From Polynucleobacter sp. JS-Mosq-20-D10 (lineage in GTDB: Bacteria; Pseudomonadota; Gammaproteobacteria; Burkholderiales; Burkholderiaceae): 64,000 bases of DNA. The stretch spans positions 929,099-993,098 of the forward strand of contig NZ_CP061305.1 in NCBI RefSeq assembly GCF_018687755.1, written 5' to 3'. Shown piece by piece: positions 51,054 to 60,356 of this stretch. The position numbers and the translations under genes were made by a program. Positions within the stretch are counted from its first letter, which is position 1; every line of letters begins with the position of its first letter. Under the pieces are notes generated by a model. The model did no database searches. It was not told where the DNA came from and saw nothing but the letters and a program-made list of their open reading frames with translations.

Positions 51054-52721
51054 ATGAACTTACAAAAACCCTGGCTGAACAGCTATCTCGAGGGCGTTCC
51101 CCATGAAATTGATTTAGCGGGTTATTCATCAATTGCTGATTTGATAGAGAGCTCTTTTAATAATTATCCTAATCGCATAGCAATGGATTCGATGGGGCAC
51201 ACCATCAGCTACCGTCAACTCGACATTCTGTCCAAGGACTTCGCTGCTTATTTACAAACTTTAGGTCTTGAAGCAGGCTCGCGTATCGCAATCATGTTCC
51301 CGAATGTACCGCAGTACTTAATTGCAATGCTAGGGACTCTCCGTGCAGGCTTTGTTGTAGTCAATATTAATCCGCTCTATACCGCTCGTGAGCTAGAGCA
51401 TCAACTCCAAGATAGCGGTGCGTCCATCTTGGTGATGCTAGAAAACTTTGCTCACGTATATCAGGAGATTGCCAATTATGGGCTTGTAAAGAAAGTGATT
51501 GTGAGCAGCATAGGTGAGACTTTGGGTCCGAAGGGCGTCATCATCAATTTGATTGCTCGCCATATTAAAAAGCTAATTCCGCATTGGAGCTTTGCTTGTG
51601 TCAAATTCAATCAAGCTCTGAAAATTGGGTTTGGGCATGGCTTTACTAAACCAAATCTAAGGCAGGACGATATTGCTTTTTTACAATACACGGGCGGTAC
51701 TACAGGAGTTTCTAAAGGCGCAGTTTTATTACACCGCAATATATTAGCCAATATCATTCAAATTGAATCTTGGCTTGAGCCCGCCTTAAAAAATCGTCAG
51801 CAGCAGTTGGTTTTTTTATGTGCGTTACCCATGACTCATATCTTTGCACTAACTGCCTGCGGTCTGCTTGGAATGCGTAAGGGTGCCAAATTATTATTGG
51901 TCGCCAATCCCCGCGATATCACTGGCTTTATTAAGCTGTTGATGAAGCACCCCGATATCAATATTTTTCCAGGTGTCAACACGCTATTTCATGCGCTGAT
52001 ACATCGTCCAGAATTTAAACATGTACGCATACCCAATCTCTTGGTTACTATCGGCGGTGGGATGGCAGTTCAAAAGAAAACAGCGGAACTTTGGCAGAAA
52101 ATAATGGGGGTGCCGATTGCTCAAGGATATGGGCTATCGGAAACTTCCCCAGTGGTTTGTGTGAACACGCCATTTGTAAAAGAATTTACCGGATCCATTG
52201 GTATGCCCGTGCCTAGTACGGATATATTGATATTGGATGACGACGGAATAGAAGTTCCATTTGGTACGCCTGGAGAGATTTGTATCAAGGGTCCTCAAGT
52301 GATGACGGGTTACTGGAATAGACCCGAAGAGACTCGACAATCTTTCACCTCAGAGGGATATTTTAAGTCTGGCGATATCGGAATTATGAGTCCTGATGGC
52401 TTTGTGCAGATTGTCGATCGCAAGAAAGACATGATCGTTGTTGCTGGCTATAAAGTATTCCCCAATGAAATCGAGGAAGTGATTTCTCAAATGCCCGGTG
52501 TAAGAGAATGTGCCGTGATTGGATTATCCCATCGCAAGCTCGGCGAGATCGTCAAGGCCTATATCGTCAAGGATAAGCCCGAGCTAACTGAGGCTCAAGT
52601 CATTCAGTATTGCAAAGAGCAAATGACAAGTTACAAACGCCCCAGAAAGATCGCCTTTATTAATGAAATGCCTAAGTCTAATGTGGGCAAAATCTTGCGC
52701 CGTCATCTGCGCGACTTATAA
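51054..52721 (+). CDS. fadD: Long-chain-fatty-acid-CoA ligase (FadD-like)
   Basis: This 555-residue ANL enzyme activates fatty acids with ATP and CoA. It has the P-loop YTGGTTGVSKGAVLLHRN, GYGLSETSP, KSGDIGIMSPDGF, KKDMIVVAGYKVFPNEIEEV and the final lysine in PKSNVGKILRRHL. LEAGSRIAIMFPNVPQYLIAMLGTLRAGF near the N-terminus fits FadD. Length and motifs support the gene symbol; chain length preference is not shown. It converges on the outer-membrane gene four bases later. Confidence 0.9.
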   Translation: MNLQKPWLNSYLEGVPHEIDLAGYSSIADLIESSFNNYPNRIAMDSMGHTISYRQLDILSKDFAAYLQTLGLEAGSRIAIMFPNVPQYLIAMLGTLRAGFVVVNINPLYTARELEHQLQDSGASILVMLENFAHVYQEIANYGLVKKVIVSSIGETLGPKGVIINLIARHIKKLIPHWSFACVKFNQALKIGFGHGFTKPNLRQDDIAFLQYTGGTTGVSKGAVLLHRNILANIIQIESWLEPALKNRQQQLVFLCALPMTHIFALTACGLLGMRKGAKLLLVANPRDITGFIKLLMKHPDINIFPGVNTLFHALIHRPEFKHVRIPNLLVTIGGGMAVQKKTAELWQKIMGVPIAQGYGLSETSPVVCVNTPFVKEFTGSIGMPVPSTDILILDDDGIEVPFGTPGEICIKGPQVMTGYWNRPEETRQSFTSEGYFKSGDIGIMSPDGFVQIVDRKKDMIVVAGYKVFPNEIEEVISQMPGVRECAVIGLSHRKLGEIVKAYIVKDKPELTEAQVIQYCKEQMTSYKRPRKIAFINEMPKSNVGKILRRHLRDL

Positions 52722-52725
52722 ATAA

Positions 52726-53634
52726 CTATAACCCGCCACCAAAGCGGTATTGCCAAGAAATCCCATACAAGTCATAACTATTATTGGTTCTTGAGTAAGC
52801 CCCCGTGCTTGCCGATAGCCGAATCGAATTATGTTTATTTACTGGGTAGGACATCGTTGTTCCAAAGCGCCAATTCTCTTGGCTGCCGCTAATTGGGTTG
52901 CCATTGACGTAGGATTGCCCGCCAGTAAAGTAGGTGGCATCTACTGAAATCCAAGCAGTATTCTGAAAGTAATAAATCGCGTGGGTTTGTGTTGAGTAAA
53001 CCGGGTTCTGAGATAGCGAGTTACCGCCCATGAAGTTGGTATTGCTGGTGTAAAAAATACCAGAACCAGCGAGCTCAAATCGCCAAGGACCAAGCGCTTT
53101 AGAAACTCCCAGACCAGGCTGAATGAACCATCGATTTGCGCCCACATTAATGAGTTGATTGTCGTCGTACTTGCCCCATGGCACTGATGCCGCAAGACTG
53201 ACCCCAACAATTAGATCTTGCTGATAACTCTTAAATTGATCTAGCGTTAATGCTGGAGCGCCATAGAGGTTAATTGCTGCCTTGATGAGTGGATCTGATA
53301 ATCCCTCAGTACTGGCATTGACTGTGCGCCCACCAATGGTGCTAGACCCAGTCAGTTGGCCATAAGGAAGCACTAGAGTGAGCTTGCCGGATTGACCCCC
53401 TGCATCAAAGATATGGGTGAGGCCCATGACTTCGCTGGTCAGGGTGTAATTGCCAGCCTTTGCCTGTGCAACCCCCGCGCTGATGAAATTAATCCCTACT
53501 GGTGCATTGGAATAAGTGCGCGCCTCGATTTCTTGGGCATGAGATAGAGTTGCTAGAAAATGGCCTGTAATGAGTAATAGGCATTTACCTATTAGAAAAG
53601 CCCGACCTTGAGTAATGGAGGGTAAATTAATCAT
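52726..53634 (-). CDS. Outer-membrane beta-barrel protein (MetA/phenol-degradation transporter-like)
   Basis: This 302-residue protein has a signal peptide (ending SHAQ) and alternating strands with aromatic girdles, such as WRFELAGSGIFYTSNTNF and WRFGTTMSYPVNKH, ending in the C-terminal aromatic signal YGISWQYRFGGG. It matches the MetA-pathway (Phenol_MetA_deg) family of outer-membrane proteins linked to uptake of hydrophobic compounds. Beside fadD it may help import fatty acids or hydrocarbons. No catalytic function is implied. Confidence 0.82.
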   Translation of the reverse strand: MINLPSITQGRAFLIGKCLLLITGHFLATLSHAQEIEARTYSNAPVGINFISAGVAQAKAGNYTLTSEVMGLTHIFDAGGQSGKLTLVLPYGQLTGSSTIGGRTVNASTEGLSDPLIKAAINLYGAPALTLDQFKSYQQDLIVGVSLAASVPWGKYDDNQLINVGANRWFIQPGLGVSKALGPWRFELAGSGIFYTSNTNFMGGNSLSQNPVYSTQTHAIYYFQNTAWISVDATYFTGGQSYVNGNPISGSQENWRFGTTMSYPVNKHNSIRLSASTGAYSRTNNSYDLYGISWQYRFGGGL

Positions 53635-53658
53635 CCGAGTTGAATGACTGAAGTTTAA

Positions 53659-54195
53659 TTAGCTTGATTTCGGTTTATCGCCAAACAAAATCTTCAGGGT
53701 AGCGTTGCTACCAAGCATGATGGTCATCCCCGACATGAGTAGATAAGGCCACACAATTAACCAGTACACGATCGACATAGCTACTACACGTAAGGGGTTG
53801 GATTGGCCAAATTCAGTCATGGAGGTCAAAAATTCTTTTCCATGAATTAATCCATGAACTCCAGCTTCTAAATAATTTAAGCCCAAGACAACTAGAAGAT
53901 AAATCAGGGACTCCAAGAGTAATGAGCTCACGATTCCTCGCTTCTCATTGACTTTGATTGGGAATGCAGCTTGAGCGAGTAGCATGAATTTGGCGCAGAT
54001 TGCCGCCTTAAACAAAGCAAAGCCAAAGATGGATAAAGGAATGGGCCTATGATCTAGTAAGGTTGCCGCTAAAAAGGCAAGAGCGCAAAACCAAGTGCCA
54101 AAGTAAATGGTTAACTGCAATGCTTTAATAAATTCTTCCTTGGCTTTTTCTTTAAAGCCATGTGAAGGAGCTAAATTAGGTAGCGTAGCACTCAT
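53659..54195 (-). CDS. Multi-pass membrane protein of unknown function
   Basis: This 178-residue protein has about four hydrophobic segments: FGTWFCALAFLAATLL, SIFGFALFKAAICAKFMLLAQAAFP, SSLLLESLIYLLVVLGLNYL and VVAMSIVYWLIVWPYLLMSGMTIML. It ends in a short basic tail KPKSS. The frame stays open upstream to 54408, but that part overlaps trhP. No family was recognised. It sits downstream of trhP with 23 bases between, so the two may be co-transcribed. Confidence 0.65.
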   Translation of the reverse strand: MSATLPNLAPSHGFKEKAKEEFIKALQLTIYFGTWFCALAFLAATLLDHRPIPLSIFGFALFKAAICAKFMLLAQAAFPIKVNEKRGIVSSLLLESLIYLLVVLGLNYLEAGVHGLIHGKEFLTSMTEFGQSNPLRVVAMSIVYWLIVWPYLLMSGMTIMLGSNATLKILFGDKPKSS

Positions 54196-54217
54196 AAAAA
54201 CTTTCTGAAGTGATCCA

Positions 54218-55516
54218 TTAGCAGTTGCTGCAAGAGCTAACCTCAACAGGTGCTGGTTCTTGGGTGTAGCGCGCAATAAATGCATGCTTACTCTTGAGTG
54301 GCAATTGAATCCACACAAAGTGACCTGAGCCAGGGGCAACATCAATTGGTTCATCTTTGAGGTTCCACATGGCATCAAGCACCATATCTTGATTACCCTC
54401 GGGTTCAATGATTTCTAACTTATCACCAATGGAGAAACGGTTTTTCACATCTATCTTGACGCGACCGGAGGCCTCATCGATCTCCAGGGTCTCCCCAACA
54501 TACAAACTTCTGCCCGAGAGCGAGTGACCACGCATGTAGAGTTGATACTCTTTATCGTGATGACGCTCATAGAAACCATCGGTATAGCCACGATTTGCAA
54601 GACCCTCAAGATTGCCAATGAGAGACATATTCATTGGACGACCGGCAACTGCATCATCAATCGCAGTGCGATAGGATTGGCATGTACGAGAAACGTAATA
54701 GGGCGACTTAGTGCGACCCTCAATCTTGAATGAATCAACACCCATCTTCGTCAAGCGTTCGATATGTTCAATGGCACGTAAATCTTTGGAGTTCATGATG
54801 TAAGTGCCGTGCTCATCTTCTTCCATTGGCATTAAATCATCTGGACGACGTGCCTCCTGAAGAAGAACCACGTCACCGCTGGTATTTTGTTGGCCAGGTT
54901 TGACCTTGTAATCCCAACGACAGGCATTGGTACAGGCGCCTTGGTTGGAGTCACGATGGGACATATAGCCAGATAGTAGGCAGCGGCCGGAGTAGGCAAT
55001 ACACAAAGCGCCATGTACAAATACTTCTAATTCCATTTCCGGACAGTCTTGTCGAACTTCTTCAATTTCATCAAAAGATAGCTCGCGTGACAAAATCACT
55101 CGACTGATACCAACAGAGCGCCAGAATTTTGCAGAGGCGCCATTAACCGTATTAGCTTGAACGGATAAATGAATGGGCATGTCTGGCCAAGCTTCTCTGG
55201 CCATCATGATCAGACCAGGGTCTGACATGATCATCGCATCAGGCTTTAATGCAACTACAGGATCCATATCTTTAATGTAAGTACGGGTCTTACCACCATG
55301 GGGTAGTAGATTGGACACAAGATAAAACTTCTTACCTAAAGCATGGGCAGTATCAATGCCTTCCTGAAGTGTCTCCATTTTTCCGAAGTCGTTATTACGC
55401 ACTCGAAGGGAGTAACGCGGTTGTCCGGCATAAATGGCGTCGGCACCAAAGTCAAAGGCAGTGCGCAGCATGGAAAGGCTGCCGGCAGGGGCGAGAAGTT
55501 CTGGAATCTTAGTCAT
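54218..55516 (-). CDS. trhP: tRNA 5-hydroxyuridine modification protein (U32 family, TrhP)
   Basis: TrhP (YegQ) hydroxylates uridine 34 of tRNAs together with an iron-sulfur cofactor. The 432-residue product has IPELLAPAGSLSMLRTAFDFGADAIYAG, the U32 signature ELEVFVHGALCIAYSGRCLLSG with cysteines, and CTNACRWDY as further ligands. The C-terminal domain ends with a cysteine pair, SSCSNC. Length is normal. It was once annotated as peptidase U32; no protease role is implied. Confidence 0.93.
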   Translation of the reverse strand: MTKIPELLAPAGSLSMLRTAFDFGADAIYAGQPRYSLRVRNNDFGKMETLQEGIDTAHALGKKFYLVSNLLPHGGKTRTYIKDMDPVVALKPDAMIMSDPGLIMMAREAWPDMPIHLSVQANTVNGASAKFWRSVGISRVILSRELSFDEIEEVRQDCPEMELEVFVHGALCIAYSGRCLLSGYMSHRDSNQGACTNACRWDYKVKPGQQNTSGDVVLLQEARRPDDLMPMEEDEHGTYIMNSKDLRAIEHIERLTKMGVDSFKIEGRTKSPYYVSRTCQSYRTAIDDAVAGRPMNMSLIGNLEGLANRGYTDGFYERHHDKEYQLYMRGHSLSGRSLYVGETLEIDEASGRVKIDVKNRFSIGDKLEIIEPEGNQDMVLDAMWNLKDEPIDVAPGSGHFVWIQLPLKSKHAFIARYTQEPAPVEVSSCSNC

Positions 55517-55553
55517 AGCGCTATTTTAAGGTCTACTGAGAGCTTTAGCTCGA

Positions 55554-56423
55554 TTACTCATCCGCTATAGTGTTGCGCAGTATTCCAATAGATTCGATTT
55601 CAATCTCACAAATATCCCCTGGTTTCATAAAAACAGGGGGTGTCCTTGCATAGCCAACGCCAGCCGGGGTTCCGGTGATGACAAGATCGCCAGGCTCGAG
55701 CGTCATGCACTCTGTTATCAGCACAATGGTTTCTGCCACGTTCCATAAAAAGTCTTTGGTATTAGCGTTTTGCATAACTTGGCCATTCAAGCGAGACTGA
55801 ATTCTCAAGCCATCGCAGCCAAGGGGAAGCTCATCTGGCGTCACTAGCCATGGCCCAAAAGCACCAGTTTGATCAAAGTTTTTACCAATAGTCCATTGGG
55901 TCGTTTTACGTTGATAATCTCGAATACTGCCATCATTAAAAATGCTGTATCCCGCCACACATTCCAAAGCGTTTTCTAATGTCAGATGGCGCGCCTTTTT
56001 ACCCACCACAAAGGCAAGCTCCGCTTCGTAATCTAACTTATCGGAAACCTGGGGTCGAATGATGGGGCTTAAATGCGCTGTTAATGAGCTGGGTCCACGC
56101 ATAAAAAAGCTGGGGTATTCAGGTCTAGCGTTGCCACCTTCTTTTGCATGGTCAGCATAGTTCAAACCCATGCAGATAATTTTTCCAGGTCTCTCAATGG
56201 GCGATCTAAAAGTGATAGCGTCTATCTCCCCTTTAATTGCCTTTGAATTATGGATGGCTGCTGCAGCACGATTTAAGGACTCTTGAGATTCAATAATTGC
56301 TTGCAAGCTATTGGGTATAAAAGGATCTGTAGCAGATAGATTGATGAAGATATTTGAACTCCCAGTTAAGAGGGCCCCCACACCGTCATAGCCACTTGAA
56401 TCTCGATAACTAAATAATCGCAT
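55554..56423 (-). CDS. Fumarylacetoacetate hydrolase family protein
   Basis: This 289-residue enzyme has the FAH-fold motifs CMGLNYADHAKEG, LDYEAELAFVVGKKA, GYSIFNDGSIRDYQRK and TGTPAGVGYARTPP. The glutamates and aspartate around YEAEL bind the metal. Family members hydrolyse or tautomerise acylpyruvates or decarboxylate oxaloacetate. The TPP enzyme across the divergent gap and the Bug receptor beyond it suggest a catabolic cluster, but no substrate can be named. A perfect palindrome lies 11 bases upstream of the ATG. Confidence 0.88.
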   Translation of the reverse strand: MRLFSYRDSSGYDGVGALLTGSSNIFINLSATDPFIPNSLQAIIESQESLNRAAAAIHNSKAIKGEIDAITFRSPIERPGKIICMGLNYADHAKEGGNARPEYPSFFMRGPSSLTAHLSPIIRPQVSDKLDYEAELAFVVGKKARHLTLENALECVAGYSIFNDGSIRDYQRKTTQWTIGKNFDQTGAFGPWLVTPDELPLGCDGLRIQSRLNGQVMQNANTKDFLWNVAETIVLITECMTLEPGDLVITGTPAGVGYARTPPVFMKPGDICEIEIESIGILRNTIADE

Positions 56424-56433
56424 TGCAAAGCCT

Positions 56434-56446
56434 CCAATTGAATTGG
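56434..56446. promoter_or_regulatory. Perfect palindrome CCAATTGAATTGG in divergent gap
   Basis: CCAATT-G-AATTGG is a 13-bp palindrome between the FAH-family gene and the TPP-enzyme gene, 10 bases before the FAH ATG. It fits an operator for a dimeric regulator. No regulator gene is near; the assignment is inferred. Confidence 0.4.
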
Positions 56447-56590
56447 TTTATTTGTTGTTTGTGATGGCAGTATAGGGCAGTATCTGGGACTGATCAGGAC
56501 CGCTCTATCAGCTCCATTGCTGGATAAAGTGTGATAAGTTTCTGATACTCGACATATACATCCAAAATCTTTAGAAAGCCGATCAACATC

Positions 56591-58249
56591 ATGGAGACCC
56601 CAAGTAAAGTGCTAAATGGTGGCCAAATCCTCGCAAACGCATTAGCAAGGCAGGGTGTAGATATTGCCTTTGGCGTTCCTGGCGAGAGTTTCCTGCCTTT
56701 ATTAAATGGCTTAGTCGATCATCCTGATTTTCGATTTATCACTTGTCGACAAGAAGGCGGCGCTGCCTATATGGCAGAGGCCTACGCAAAATTAACGGGT
56801 CACCCCGGCGTTTTAATGGTTACCCGAGGCCCTGGCGCCTCGAACGCCATGATTGGAATGCACACTGCCTATCAAGACTCAACCCCATTGGTTTTATTGG
56901 TCGGACAAGTTGGCACTGATATGGTTGAGCGTGAGGCCTTCCAGGAAATTGACTATCGCCGGATGTATTCAGAATGTGCGAAATGGGTTGGTAGCATCGA
57001 TCGCGTCGATCGGATTGATGAGTTTGTTTCACATGCATTTCATGTGGCACAGGCAGGTCGAAAAGGACCAGTTGTATTAGCTTTACCGGAAGATGTGCTG
57101 TACATGACTGGTCAAGAAAACCCTGTCAAAGCTGCCCATATCGTTCAGCCAGGCTTAGATCTCCACAGTTTTGACCAAGCAATGCTTGCTTTTACCTCTG
57201 CTAAAAATCCAATGGTAATAGCTGGCGGTGGTAATTGGAACGGCACTGCATGCGAGGCTTTGTGTTCTTGGGCAAACTCGCAGGCCATACCGGTTGCAAC
57301 GAGCTTTCGCTCTCAAGATGTTATTGACAATCTGGATCCTGCGTTTGCAGGTGACCTAGGTATTGGCGCCAATCCTGCTTTGGTAAAACGTCTTCAAGAA
57401 GCAGACGTCTTGTTAGTCATTGGAGAGCGCCTTGGAGAGATGACAACTGCTGGTTACAGCATATTGACTGTTCCTCAAGCGAAACCAAAATTAATTCATG
57501 TGCTGTCAGGCCCTGAAGAGTTGGGTCGTGTGTATCGACCTGACTTTGCCTTAAATTGCAGCCCAGAAAATTTTTGCTCAGCATTAACCATGGTGAAGAT
57601 GAATGATCATCATGATCGCACCGCTATGAAGCAGGCTCATGATGAGTATCTCGCTTTCTCCAGCCCAGTGACTGTACAAGGTGACTTGCAACTAGCGTTC
57701 ATCATGGACTCATTGTCTGATCTCATACCGCGTGATGCAATTATCACTAATGGTGCTGGGAATTTTGCAGCCTGGGTGCATCGTTTTTATCCCTATGGGG
57801 CATACAAAACCCAATTGGCACCCGCTAATGGATCAATGGGCTATGGTCTGCCTGCCGCAATTGCTGCAAAGATTGCTAGCCCCGAAAAAGTGGTTATCGC
57901 AGTTTGCGGTGATGGCGATTTTATGATGAACTGCCAAGAGCTGGCTACTGCTGCTCGTTACGATGCTTACCCAATTATTTTGGTGGTGAATAACAGCATG
58001 CTCGGTACTATTCGCATGCATCAAGAGAGGGAGTTTAAGTCTCGCGTGATTGCGACTGGGTTAACCAATCCCGATTTTGTGAAGTTTGCAGATAGTTTCG
58101 GAATGCCCGGTTTTAGAGTCAGCAAGACCGAGGAATTCGCGCCGGCATTTGCAAAGGCGCTTGCTAGTAAAAAAGGTGCTTTGATTGAACTGGTCTTAGA
58201 TCCAGAAGTAATTACCCCAACTAAACTACTTTCTCAATTGGGGCAATAA
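56591..58249 (+). CDS. Thiamine-diphosphate enzyme (acetolactate synthase-like)
   Basis: This 552-residue TPP enzyme has the catalytic glutamate in CRQEGGAAYMAEAYAKLTG (Glu55), the central domain with ANPALVKRLQEADVLLVIGERL and the diphosphate loop VVIAVCGDGDFMMNCQELATAARYDAYPIILVVNN. It is not a biosynthetic acetolactate synthase in context: no small subunit gene is near. Catabolic ALS, glyoxylate carboligase, oxalyl- or sulfoacetaldehyde-type enzymes are possible. The divergent FAH protein and convergent Bug receptor suggest a substrate-specific catabolic role. Confidence 0.88.
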   Translation: METPSKVLNGGQILANALARQGVDIAFGVPGESFLPLLNGLVDHPDFRFITCRQEGGAAYMAEAYAKLTGHPGVLMVTRGPGASNAMIGMHTAYQDSTPLVLLVGQVGTDMVEREAFQEIDYRRMYSECAKWVGSIDRVDRIDEFVSHAFHVAQAGRKGPVVLALPEDVLYMTGQENPVKAAHIVQPGLDLHSFDQAMLAFTSAKNPMVIAGGGNWNGTACEALCSWANSQAIPVATSFRSQDVIDNLDPAFAGDLGIGANPALVKRLQEADVLLVIGERLGEMTTAGYSILTVPQAKPKLIHVLSGPEELGRVYRPDFALNCSPENFCSALTMVKMNDHHDRTAMKQAHDEYLAFSSPVTVQGDLQLAFIMDSLSDLIPRDAIITNGAGNFAAWVHRFYPYGAYKTQLAPANGSMGYGLPAAIAAKIASPEKVVIAVCGDGDFMMNCQELATAARYDAYPIILVVNNSMLGTIRMHQEREFKSRVIATGLTNPDFVKFADSFGMPGFRVSKTEEFAPAFAKALASKKGALIELVLDPEVITPTKLLSQLGQ

Positions 58250-58273
58250 AAAAGAGGAGCGATGCCCCTCTTT
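58248..58273. terminator. Bidirectional terminator after the TPP-enzyme gene
   Basis: AAAGAGG (58251-58257) pairs with CCTCTTT (58267-58273). The preceding A-run gives a T-run on the minus strand, so it fits best as the terminator for the convergent Bug gene and may also stop the TPP gene. Confidence 0.75.
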
Positions 58274-58292
58274 AAGCAAGTCAGATTGAAAC

Positions 58293-59324
58293 TTAATCTA
58301 CCTTTGCTCCAGAATCTTTGACAACTTTTGTCCACTTGGCAATTTCATTTTTAATAAAAGCTGAGAATTGAGTAGGTGTATTACCAACTGGCTGTGCACC
58401 CATGGCTAAATATTTTTCTCTCACAGCAGGGCTGTTGATAGCAGCCATCAGAACGGTGCTATCTTTGTTGAGAATATCGGCGGGCATATTTGCTGGGCCG
58501 ACAACACCGAACCACGAAGTTGCCTCATAGCCTGGCAAGTTTGCCGCCTCAGCAATGGTGGGCATGTCCGGGAATGCAGGTGAGCGTTTGGCACTAGTAA
58601 CTGCCAATGCCTTTAAACGACCAGCACGTATGTAGTTAATCGAAGAAGGGAGATTGTCGAACATGATGTCCACATTGCCCGCCATTAAATCAGTGACTGC
58701 TGGAGGGCTTCCCTTATAGGGCAAGTGCAACATGTAAGTTTTTGTCATTGATTTAAATAGTTCCCCAGCCATGTGAATGGAGGTGCCATTACCACTCGAA
58801 GCCATGTTGACTTTTCCTGGGTTAGCCCTGGCGTAGGCAATTAAATCACTCACGCTATTGATTTTGTTTTTAGCTGCAAATTCAGGATTTAGAACCAATA
58901 CGTTAGGCAGCTCTGCTACCAATGTAATGGGAGTGAAATCCTTAATCGGATCAAATGGTAATTTTCCGCCGCCTTGGGTGTAAAGGGGGAGATTAATCCC
59001 GTGCGTACCCACGGATGCCATGAGCCAGGTATAGCCATCTGGAGCCGATTTAGAAACTATTTCCGCACCAATATTGCCGCCTGCACCTGGCTTATTGTCA
59101 ATAACGACATTCCACTTCACGGTATTTAATAGTTCGTTTTGGAGCGGTCTGGCAATGTTATCGGTTGCCCCGCCAGCAGGAAAGGGGACAACAAAACGTA
59201 TTGGTTTATTTGGATAGTCCGATTGAGCGAGGGATATGTGGCTTGTGCCAAGCAATAAGACTATCAGTGCTGCAAAGAATAGGGGCATACGAATAAATAC
59301 ATTTAAAAGTTTGCTTTGAATCAT
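58293..59324 (-). CDS. Bug/TctC-family periplasmic substrate-binding protein (third of three)
   Basis: This 343-residue receptor has a signal peptide ending SLAQ and Bug motifs YPNKPIRFVVPFPAGGATDNIARPL, IDNKPGAGGNIGAEIVSKSAPDGYTW and YKGSPPAVTDLMAGNVDIMFDNLPS. It lies convergent with the TPP-enzyme gene and may bind that pathway's substrate. No TctA or TctB is encoded near it. It resembles the second Bug receptor more closely than the first, as in GSPPAVTDLM versus GSAPAVTDLL. Confidence 0.9.
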   Translation of the reverse strand: MIQSKLLNVFIRMPLFFAALIVLLLGTSHISLAQSDYPNKPIRFVVPFPAGGATDNIARPLQNELLNTVKWNVVIDNKPGAGGNIGAEIVSKSAPDGYTWLMASVGTHGINLPLYTQGGGKLPFDPIKDFTPITLVAELPNVLVLNPEFAAKNKINSVSDLIAYARANPGKVNMASSGNGTSIHMAGELFKSMTKTYMLHLPYKGSPPAVTDLMAGNVDIMFDNLPSSINYIRAGRLKALAVTSAKRSPAFPDMPTIAEAANLPGYEATSWFGVVGPANMPADILNKDSTVLMAAINSPAVREKYLAMGAQPVGNTPTQFSAFIKNEIAKWTKVVKDSGAKVD

Positions 59325-59532
59325 GGCTATCTCCTGTTTACTAAATTCATTCTAATGATGATTTTTAATCCAGTGCCAAAAGCATAACAGAGCAAGAAAC
59401 AAAAGGGTTTCATGGGATTAAAAGGCCTATTTTGTGTTCAATCTAACCTTATAAAGAGTATCCTACAGGGTCTGTGGCATGCCTTTCAATCTTAAATTGA
59501 AGGCGCCTACTAATGAATGCAGAAAGAACGCA

Positions 59533-60117
59533 ATGACAAAACTCACATCCAAGCCCATCCTAAAAAAAGCGAGCGGCATTTTGGCGCAGGAGTTTGCTAT
59601 ACCTAAAGACATCGCCTGGGCTTGGGTTACTTTGCTACTTTCTCAAGAAGAGCAAAAGCGCGATAGTGAAGAAAAACGCTACGCCCGTATCGCAGAATTT
59701 GAAGCCTGGATTATGGAATTAAATCTCCCGGCAGATCCAAAAAATCCCGAAGGCGGCGCAGTAAGTCCACAGTTAGTAAAAAATTCAGCTAGAAATGTAT
59801 TTGAGTGGCCACATGAATACATCTTTGACGAGCCAGCAGCACCAAAACATCCAGATTCTAAAGTCACCTATGGCGATACGATTACCAAGCCAATCTTGGA
59901 TGCCATTAAAGATGCGGGAGGATCGGATGATCGCCCAGCACTCATTGCCATTTTGGAAGGCTACGCAAAAGAGGGTAAAGAGCCATTTGCCAATGTCACC
60001 CCAGGTGGAATTGAGTGGAAAGGCAGCAATTGGTCCGATGGGGATAAACTCAATCTTCTCACCATCAAGACTCTAAATAACCGCCTTGCTAATCTAAAAA
60101 AGAAAGGGCTAATCTAG
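59533..60117 (+). CDS. Conserved-looking hypothetical protein
   Basis: This 194-residue soluble protein is rich in lysine, aspartate and proline, with AKEGKEPFANVTPGGIEWKGSNWSDGD near the C-terminus. There is no signal peptide or membrane segment. I recognise no family. The even base composition and good codon use argue it is real. ATG 59533 is preferred over an in-frame start at 59479. A strong terminator follows, so it is probably a single-gene unit. Confidence 0.65.
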   Translation: MTKLTSKPILKKASGILAQEFAIPKDIAWAWVTLLLSQEEQKRDSEEKRYARIAEFEAWIMELNLPADPKNPEGGAVSPQLVKNSARNVFEWPHEYIFDEPAAPKHPDSKVTYGDTITKPILDAIKDAGGSDDRPALIAILEGYAKEGKEPFANVTPGGIEWKGSNWSDGDKLNLLTIKTLNNRLANLKKKGLI

Positions 60118-60148
60118 ACTCAATCGACTCAGCTGGACAATCAAAGAA

Positions 60149-60172
60149 AAAACCACCTAAAAGGGTGGTTTT
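60149..60172 (+). terminator. Rho-independent terminator after the hypothetical gene
   Basis: AAAACCACC (60149-60157) pairs exactly with GGTGGTTTT (60164-60172) around a six-base loop. It is followed by CTTG rather than a long T-run, but the stem's own T-run is adequate. Confidence 0.85.
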
Positions 60173-60356
60173 CTTGTATCTGGATCTCGACCTAGACTCG
60201 TAATAGGGTGCTATGTATTAACAGATACCTTTTAAACAACTGACCCCTTTAATTTACACCAAAAGATACATATTAAATTAGAGTTCAATAACCTTTTAGG
60301 TTAATCTCATGCATTTGCTAATTAATGTTTAAGCGCCTAAAAAAATCGGATATGAA

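Noticed and set aside
54196..54408. N-terminal extension of the membrane protein gene
   Set aside because: It overlaps the 3' end of trhP in another frame and reads as non-family sequence; ATG 54195 gives a complete membrane protein.
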